DNA from: Astragalus membranaceus
Lineage: Eukaryota > Streptophyta > Magnoliopsida > Fabales > Fabaceae
DNA: 64,000 bases
Assembly (NCBI GenBank): GCA_039519185.1
Contig: CM076849.1
Coordinates: forward strand, 59,779,087 to 59,843,086
Direction: 5' to 3'
The position numbers and the translations under genes were made by a program. The notes below the pieces were generated by a model, which was given only the letters and a program-made list of their open reading frames with translations, made no database searches and was not told the origin of the DNA. Numbering within the stretch: position 1 is the stretch's first letter; every line of letters starts with the position of its first letter. Shown here in pieces: positions 57,086 to 64,000 of this stretch.

Positions 57086-58201
57086 ACAGACAGTTGTCCA
57101 GTACTGTCCAATCCTGTCTTGTCTAGTACTGTCAATTTTGCGAATCAAACGCACCCCATATCTCTAGTCAATGTGGGACTTGAGTTTTTCCTAATGCACT
57201 CCTTCACCCTCAGCACTATTGGGCTTGGTGCTGTTGGGATAATAATGGTGGGTGGTCCGAGTGATCTAACATAGATTTTGATATCATATTAAAATGTGTG
57301 TTGGACCTATACTCAACTCTATGATACCCATTTTAATCCTCTGCTGTACTCCTTGTCCTTTTCACTCACCTACCTTTGTTTTATCTTTTGTCATGTCGAA
57401 TCTGCCGGGTTGACTTGACCATGTGCTTTGTTTCATAAATAATGCATTTTCTATTTAGTTCTTTTTTATATGATTATTTTGACAAAATTCCCTTTTTATA
57501 TGATGAAAATTCACAACTAGTTATTTTGTAACCTAATAGCCACTTTTTCTGAAGTACCAATTTGTTATTCTTAGTTATCTACTATTTTATGTTATACTTT
57601 ATTTTTCTTCGTAGAAGAATTCAAATCCATATCCCAGGAGTTAAAAGATGTTAGAATCGGGGTGGTACAAAAACAATGAATTTTATTAATTTTGAAGATA
57701 ACAAATATCACTCGAGAACATCAACGCGATATATATCATATCTTCAAAGATTCACTTTTGTTAAATAACGCTTTTGATCCAAGGCTTATCATCTCTCAGA
57801 GTGCATGTGCTCAACGTTCAAAATAAAACTTTTGATCCTATATCTATTGAGTTGAAGCTAAGTGATTCCAAATAGTAGGGGAGCTTAGAGAATATTTTTG
57901 ACGGGGCCAACATAACAGTACATTAAACAATGAAATACAAAAAAAGAAAAGTAAATATGAATTAAAAAAAGAAATACTGAGTTTACAAATAAAACAATTT
58001 CTAAAAAAATTATTTTGATCGACAATAAAGACTCAAATAAAAATTCAAAATCACATTATTCCTAAAAAATAATAGGAGATTTAATTGCATTTTAGAAGAC
58101 TGGATTTTTTAGAGAACTATCTAACATTTATATTGAAAAAAAATTATTAATATTAATTGCTATACCAAAAAATTTGTAATGAATGGTTAGCAGAAGTAGA
58201 A
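57086..58201. other. Unit B, DNA right of the CACTA end, no gene seen
   Basis: Matches 47933-48987 of unit A, with a short extra segment at about 57345-57410. Confidence 0.5.
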
Positions 58202-58209
58202 CTTGCAAC

Positions 58210-58629
58210 TAGAGCCGTCAATTCGGGCGGGCTCGGCCCATTCGGGCCAACGACAATTTCGGGCTCGGGCGGGCTGGGCCAAATTTAATTCGGGCTCATA
58301 GATTGCGGGCTTTATGCGGGTTGCGGGCCAAATGGGTTGGCCCATGGGCTACTATACATTCTTTTTTTTTCTAAAGTAAGCATTAAATTAGTTTAAAAAA
58401 ATGTAATTGACGAACAAGTTTCGTTCAACAATTCTCAAACCCAAATATTTTCAATTTTCACAAACAAGTTTCAACCAAACCCAAATATTTTCAATTTGCA
58501 CTCTTTTTTTTTTTTAAAGTGTCGGGCCGGCCAATTTTTTTTTATAACTCATATTTCCCGGCCCAACCCGCCTATTTTGTCGGGCGGGTTGGGCCGGCCC
58601 GTCGGGCTGGGCTCATTTTGACGGCTCTA
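58210..58629. mobile_element. hAT-type MITE, internally deleted (unit B)
   Basis: Same ends and same TSD CTTGCAAC (58202-58209, 58630-58637) as in unit A, but 420 bp instead of 633. The lost segment is bounded by repeated CCCAAATATTTTCAATTT, suggesting slippage or repair between short repeats. Confidence 0.88.
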
Positions 58630-59084
58630 CTTGCAACCAATGATTCTTCCATTTACACAAGTTGCATTAGGCCGCTGTGCTACATTGACTTCAAATAGTT
58701 AAATAATATATATATATATATATTACTTAAAATTTAAATTTTTTGGGGGGAGACATGTTAAACTGAGGGATACTTATCAGATGTAGATATCCTGACTATC
58801 ATCCTGCATTATCAAGATTGGTGGAAAACGTGAAGGAACAAGGAGTTTGGATCCTCATAAATTGTGTGGGACAATTTATGAGAGAGAGTGACACATACAA
58901 TATAATAATAAATACAATAAATACTATTATCTTTGAAAGGTATGGTTTCATGTTGAAATGTGTGTAAAATGCAAGTGTTTGAAAAAATCTGTCCTTATGC
59001 CACTAGTCTTATACATAGAACTTACAATGGTTATTTAATAAAAAAAAGAACCCACAATGATTCTCTTGCATAATGTAGGACTAT

Positions 59085-59242
59085 GGGTCTGTTTGGATTG
59101 ACTTATTTTTAAGCTTATGAAATCGAATGAAAATACATGTTGTAATTTGCAAAATATAAATATTCCTTGACAAGCTTATGAATGATACAAAAAAGCCTAT
59201 TTATTTGCATAAGCTGAAAAATAAGCCAATCCAAACGGACCC
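59085..59242. mobile_element. 158-bp MITE, GGGTCCGTTTGG type (unit B)
   Basis: Copy of 50104-50261 with TAT on both sides and a few changes (GGGTCTGTTTGG at the left end). Confidence 0.72.
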
Positions 59243-59338
59243 TATGACACTAGTCTTGGTTCGAAACATATTTAAAATGTACATAAGAAATCGAATTGAA
59301 TGAAAATACATGTTGCAATTTGCAAAATATAAATATTT

Positions 59339-59412
59339 TGGCCCATGCAGGTCTCGAACCTGCGACCTTCGCATTATTAGCACGACGCTCTAACCAACTG
59401 AGCTAATGGGCC
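59339..59412 (-). tRNA. tRNA-Ile(AAU), unit B
   Basis: Identical to the unit A gene except one base: anticodon stem 3' side TGCGA instead of CGCGA, so the last pair next to the loop becomes G-U. All other stems, the AAU anticodon and the A and B boxes are unchanged. It may still be functional. Confidence 0.92.
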
Positions 59413-59581
59413 ATATGATGTCAATATGAACCACAATTTATAAATATTATTAATTTCGATACTGAGTAATATTTCATTACAATACCAAAGAGTTTAATTC
59501 AAAAGGCAAAAGAGAAGAGAGGGTAAGAAGATAATCGCATATTATACAATACTTATATGTTATATGGTAATTATTTTAATG

Positions 59582-59980
59582 TAGTGGTAGATTGAGTAGG
59601 GACTTCAATTCAGAATCCTGGTTGGAGCTGTTGAATTGTGGCAGATTTGGGGGTATCAACAGTGACAAATGGTGAGTGTGATTTGTTAGGGGAGGTGGTG
59701 CCCCAAATAAAGTCTCTAGATAATTTATCCATTTGAGCACAAATAGTTTGAGGAAGTCAAACAATCTGCATGTAGTAAGAAGGAATAGAGGTCAAAATAG
59801 ATTTAGTTAAGGCTACTCTACCAGCCTTATTCAACAGCTGTTTCTGCCAGAAAGTCAATTTTTGATGAATTTTGTCCACAAAAAACTTATAGTCCCTCTT
59901 CCTTAGCCTACTATGTATCATAGGGAAACCTATATATTTCTCCAATGAAGTGGTATTTCTAATTCCTGTAATAGAAATAA
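59582..59980 (-). pseudogene. LINE reverse transcriptase remnant (unit B)
   Basis: Copy of 50600-50998; SLEKYIGFPMIHSRLRKRDY and AGRVALTKSILTSIPSYYMQ are readable, with a small frameshift further on. Confidence 0.8.
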
Positions 59981-60167
59981 TAGAGTCTATTTTGCTTCTA
60001 CTAGTAGGAGAGGAGTGGGCTTCATTCTTTCTTCATTTTTGTTTGTATGTAAGTTTTTACTTGGACTTGAAAAAGAAAAAGAGTGCACTTTTACAAAAGT
60101 GGACTAGACTAAAATAGGGGTTTTCTGTCTTTCCAGCTCCTTTAACTAAACCCCTCACCTCATATTG

Positions 60168-60634
60168 TCAGAGGCCTTCCCAATCTCAGATACCAATCTG
60201 ACATTCTATGCGAGGCATGTCAGAAATGGAAACCGATCAAAACATCTTTTAAATTAATGGATCTGGTTTCAACTTCTACACCACTAGAACTTTACATATT
60301 TACCTTTTTGGCCCTACAAGAATAGCTTTTTTAAGTGGAAAGAAATATGGACTAGTTATTGTTGATAACTACAGTGGATTTGTATGGGTTAAATTCCTAT
60401 CCCCTAAGGATGAGTCTCAGAAAGTATTTACAGCGTTTACAAAACTGTTCAAAAGGAAAAAGATTTTTGTATTTCATCTGTTAGAAGTGACCATGGTGGA
60501 GAATTTGAAAATGAAAACTTTAGGATTCGTTTTGAAGAAAATGGAATATCCCATGATTTATCCTCTCCAAGAACACCTCGACAAAATGGTGTTGTTGAAA
60601 GGAACAATTGGACTCTCCATGAGGAATATCCCAT
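60168..60634 (+). pseudogene. Ty1/copia integrase remnant (unit B)
   Basis: Copy of 51186-51652 with the same frameshifts, so they predate the duplication. Confidence 0.85.
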
Positions 60635-60868
60635 AATTTAAACACTTTGTTGCGTTTAAATTCCTTACACATCACCATTTAATAAGTTAAGTTAGCACTT
60701 GCATGATGAATTGATCTAACCTTAGCAAATTGAGCATGGTATAAAAAGAAAACATTGGGCATTAATTTCATTACTTTGGTTATCTTACAACCAATGATCT
60801 TTTGAGCTTAAATACTTGAACCTTGATTTGTGAGTATTATGCATGTGTATGAGAGTATGAGAGTATAA

Positions 60869-61135
60869 TTACTCACACATCACACGCAAGTCCAACAAAA
60901 GTTCAACAACACACAGTACGACAATTAAACGAAAATAGATAATACAAAAATGAAAATGAAAATAAAAACAAAAGAAAAGTCTACTTATAACATAACTGCC
61001 AGACAAGTGGACTTCAGACCAATCCTCAATAGTGTCATCCTCATTCAGTAGAGGATCAAACTCGAGTTGCTGATGCTGACGAGCAGCCTCCTCTGCCTGC
61101 ATGTCTCTCCTGTAGCTTTCTATTTGAGCCCTCAA
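60869..61135 (-). pseudogene. Unidentified coding remnant (unit B)
   Basis: Copy of 51887-52153 with one residue change (EVHLSG for EVLLSG). Confidence 0.35.
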
Positions 61136-61341
61136 CTAAGTGGACACCGAATGAGGGGTTCATTCTCCCCGATCTACCTTCTCAATGAGGTGATAAAAAG
61201 GATGTCGTCTTGCCACCAGGTACCTTGAGAAGTTTTCCCCTGGGTTCAAAAAATGTTGTGTGAATGCTAAGCGTCCTACTTAGCTAGCCTTGTCTGTTGA
61301 AGGTTAGATGGTCCAACCTTCTCTGACCCATCGGCCCCACC

Positions 61342-61867
61342 AAACGCCGCTCATCCCAACAGCCAGGTACGTCAAGGTAACAAAGAACAAGGTCAATAGC
61401 AATCAAGAGAGAGCATTTTCGTTGAGTTAGGGAGAATACGCTGAGCTCACTGACTAACTGAAGATGAGGAAATGACTGGGGCTAAATTCTCTCATAAAAC
61501 CCACCAATCAAGGGTTTGTGCAGGAATTTGATGCCAATGCATATGTACCAAAAGGTAAAAGTCAGCTGTGTTCCCTTTAGTTCTTATGAGAACACTAATA
61601 TAAATGGCAGTATAAGTGAAGATGTTCACCTAATGTTGGAAGTCTAGAACTAACTTTCACCCTTTGATACATAGACATTGATATAAAATTCCCACACAAA
61701 CCCTCGATTGGCGGGCTTTATAAAAAAAATTCAGTCTAAGCCACATCATCATCTTTAGTTAGTTTGTGATTTTAGGTATTCTCTCAAACTCAGTGAAAGC
61801 GTCATCGCTTAATTGATTGCCTTGTCCTTTGTTACCTTAAGTAACTCGCCGGCTCATGAGCTGCTAA
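61342..61867. repeat. Imperfect inverted repeat (unit B)
   Basis: Copy of 52360-52885; arms from about 61374 to 61838. Confidence 0.65.
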
Positions 61868-62854
61868 CTTGAACCAAGCACTATCGAAAGACGTCCTCTT
61901 AGACTCTACAATGTGGGTTCTTTTGTTTTTGTTTTGCAACTGCTTTCTTAGTCATGGTGATTCCTGCGAAAAGACAATGTTAGTTTCTTGTGAACCAAAT
62001 TTCAAGAATTGGTTCACCTCCACTATTTCAATATAATTTGACAGTTTAAAGTCTCCACAATTTTATTGCAAAATCTATTCCATGAATACAAATATGAGGC
62101 AATTCAATTTGCAAAAGTTGTTCAAAATGTGGGCGTAATTCAACAACCACAATCACCAATTACAAGTACATAGAACCATGCTCCATTTATCCTCAAACAT
62201 TAATAAAGGTTATCCCCAAGAGAGTTTATCCCCAAAACTAACACACAAATCTCCTCAAAATACAGGTTAATGCAGAACCATCCCAAAGCTAACATGAAAT
62301 CGCACCCGAAATGCTTGTTCACATCATGCAGAGCGATGAGAACCCCCAAATCAAACCAAATAACCCCACCCCTGTTCATGTAAACTTCCTCCCCTAAGGA
62401 GGTTCAAACATTGAAACTGATCTCCCATATATGCATCGGTTAAGACAAAGAGAGAAGGAAAGAGATTAGGAGATGCGTTCTCATACCATGTACAGATAGA
62501 TGCACAAATGCGATGATGTAGAGAGGTTGGGAATGGGATCTCGCACGGCATAAAAGAATTGAAGAAAATAAAGTTCTGTGCGCTAAAACCCTAGGGTGCA
62601 ACAGAACCATCTTTTATAACTCGAGTCGCCTAGCCGCTTTTTTTTGGTCGAGACCTAGCTGCTTAAAGATGGCGCTACCTGTTGGTCGGACCGCTGACGG
62701 TGATGGGTTGTTTGCTTTGCGAAACCAGTCAATAGCCAATTTTCTTTGGATTTGTTTCGGAACACCCCTTCTTACTCACATATCCCTCCTATTTCTTAAA
62801 AAATCTCAAAAATAACCTTCACGCTTACACACTCCCAAACCACCCCACATTGTG

Positions 62855-63242
62855 TTTTGGACCGGTCTGGTACCTTAGTACCGAACTGGTCTGGTACATT
62901 GATACCAGTTATATAAATATATGATACTAGGGTACTAAGGTACCTTGGAACTGATCTGGTTTGATATTAAGGTACCATGTGCTTTGCTTACTTGTCTGCA
63001 TAGGTGTGGTACCAAAGTACCGAACTGGTCCGGTACTAAGGTATTGTACTTAACTGATATTGTAGATTTTAGGTTTCTATTGATACTGTCGTTTTCCTAA
63101 ATATTAAATTAACAATATTATCTTATAAAATACCAGACAAAATATTTAAGTAACACCAAACACATGGTAAATATTCAACTAACATTAATGACGCGGAAAA
63201 TGTGTAATTTGTCTGCATATTCAACTACGGTACCAAAGTACC
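62855..63242. repeat. GGTACC-rich hairpin cluster (unit B)
   Basis: Copy of 53873-54260, with no changes that I noticed. Confidence 0.6.
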
Positions 63243-63481
63243 AACTAAATATTCAACAAAACATTAATCCTCTTAATTTTCAGTCAAGTCTACATAATCG
63301 GTCGTTTGTCTCCCTACAGTCAACGACCTCCATTGTTGCATGCGACCAACATATGACTTGTCCCAAGCACGTGCTATGTAGACTGCCATCCTTCATAAAT
63401 ACCTACAAACACAAAAGAATAATTATCTTAACTAACCTTTCACAATATTAAAATGAATTATAATTTGTGTTACACATACCT

Positions 63482-63887
63482 GTACAAAGGGATCCATATA
63501 ATGTGCATAACAGATGTTAAGCAAATGAGCACTTTTGGATGGTGGACTTTGAAAGGGAAAATTTTGTAAGACCCACTAACAGACCAGCATAAAGAACGAC
63601 CTTGTATCTGTTAGCGATCAGGTAACCTCCATCCGGGATAGCCGTCCAATTATCCCTAAAATCCCTTTGTCCCCCAATCAACGGTTTCAAAATCTTGTAT
63701 TATTCAAATCCAACAAACAACTTAGTGTAGTAGTTCGGGTCTCGCCTAAGCTCACCCGATATATCTTTTCACACAATCGGCCAACCATCCTCACCCATGC
63801 CTAGTAATGCAGCAATGCACCGAATTCCACAGTTACCACCAGCGATAACATTAACTATATCTTCAATATATAAGTACGAGCTATCAA
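63482..63887 (-). pseudogene. OTU-like cysteine protease remnant (unit B)
   Basis: Copy of 54500-54905 with the same two stops. Confidence 0.55.
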
Positions 63888-63894
63888 TGGCTCT

Positions 63895-64000
63895 ATCTTT
63901 TTAAAGTCTTATTTATTGAAATCCCAAAGAAAATGGATCCAATGAAAGAAATCAAAATCAAAACAAAGAGCACATGAATGGACAACTAGTGTCTAGTAGT
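63895..64000. repeat. Tandem segmental duplication, start of unit C
   Basis: It starts again with ATCTTTTTAAAGTCTTATTT and shares the unit B variant AAAATGGATCCAATG (unit A has AAAATGAATCCACTG). The array continues beyond the window. Confidence 0.93.

Larger units (their letters stand above)
54913..63894. repeat. Tandem segmental duplication, unit B
   Basis: Second copy, 8982 bp. The join to unit A at 54913 shows ATCTTTTT as possible microhomology. Unit B keeps the same order of features as unit A from the aldo/keto reductase exon onward. Confidence 0.96.

Overview
The window is plant nuclear DNA, almost certainly from a legume (Fabaceae). The reasons are an Ogre/Tat-lineage Ty3 element (LTR start TGTTATACCCC, gag-type ORF), a Sirevirus-type Ty1/copia element with an LTR rich in TAATCGATTA, a nuclear tRNA-Ile(AAU) gene, and exon fragments of plant genes (auxin response factor, asparagine synthetase, aldo/keto reductase). 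The exact species cannot be read from the sequence. I found no intact host protein-coding gene. Nearly everything is transposable elements at different stages of nesting and decay.

Layout. (1) 1-12741: one non-autonomous LTR retrotransposon in the order LTR-internal-LTR-internal-LTR. LTRs are 3353 bp and internal regions about 1.54 kb with no gag or pol; the first LTR is cut by the window edge. (2) 12742-19057: flanking DNA with a Helitron 3' end (15629), a Mutator-like long-TIR MITE with 9-bp TSD (16435-17531), a possible Helitron 5' end (17860) and a degenerate hAT-like MITE (18419-18887). (3) 19058-43976: a defective Ogre-like element. Its 5' LTR carries a 529-bp triplication, its gag has a nonsense codon, only shreds of pol remain, and its 3' LTR is cut after 74 bp. 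Its gag is split by a gag-only Sirevirus (25538-40653, TSD AGCCC, two 1938-bp LTRs). That Sirevirus contains an inverted SINE pair (27996-28322), a lone LTR (28323-31032) and a complete gag-only Ty3 element (32213-38316, TSD ATCCA). (4) 43977-47932: a CACTA-type element, left end truncated, that has captured exons of at least three host genes in one orientation (Pack-CACTA). (5) 45922-64000: a tandem segmental duplication of about 8.99 kb, two full units plus the start of a third. Each full unit carries the right half of the Pack-CACTA, a hAT MITE with perfect 8-bp TSD, a small GGGTCCGTTTGG MITE, a tRNA-Ile(AAU), a LINE RT remnant, a copia integrase remnant, a 465-bp imperfect inverted repeat and an OTU-like protease remnant.

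How it fits together. The LARD-like element, the gag-only Ty3 element and the lone LTR have clearly related LTRs. They share TGTAACACCCC/GGGGTGTTACA ends and a conserved box near the 3' end. At the same relative position, just before an ATGGTACCA..CATGCAT motif, all three carry an array of small hairpins. In two families these hairpins are C(UNCG)G tetraloops with different loop and stem sequences, so the fold may be conserved rather than the sequence. This is my best candidate for an undescribed system. The next best are the ten-fold TAATCGATTA palindrome array with alternating 34/41-bp spacing in the Sirevirus LTR, and a possible intron inside the LTR leader. LTR-LTR divergence counted by eye (about 0.9% Sirevirus, about 0.45% gag-only Ty3) agrees with the nesting order.
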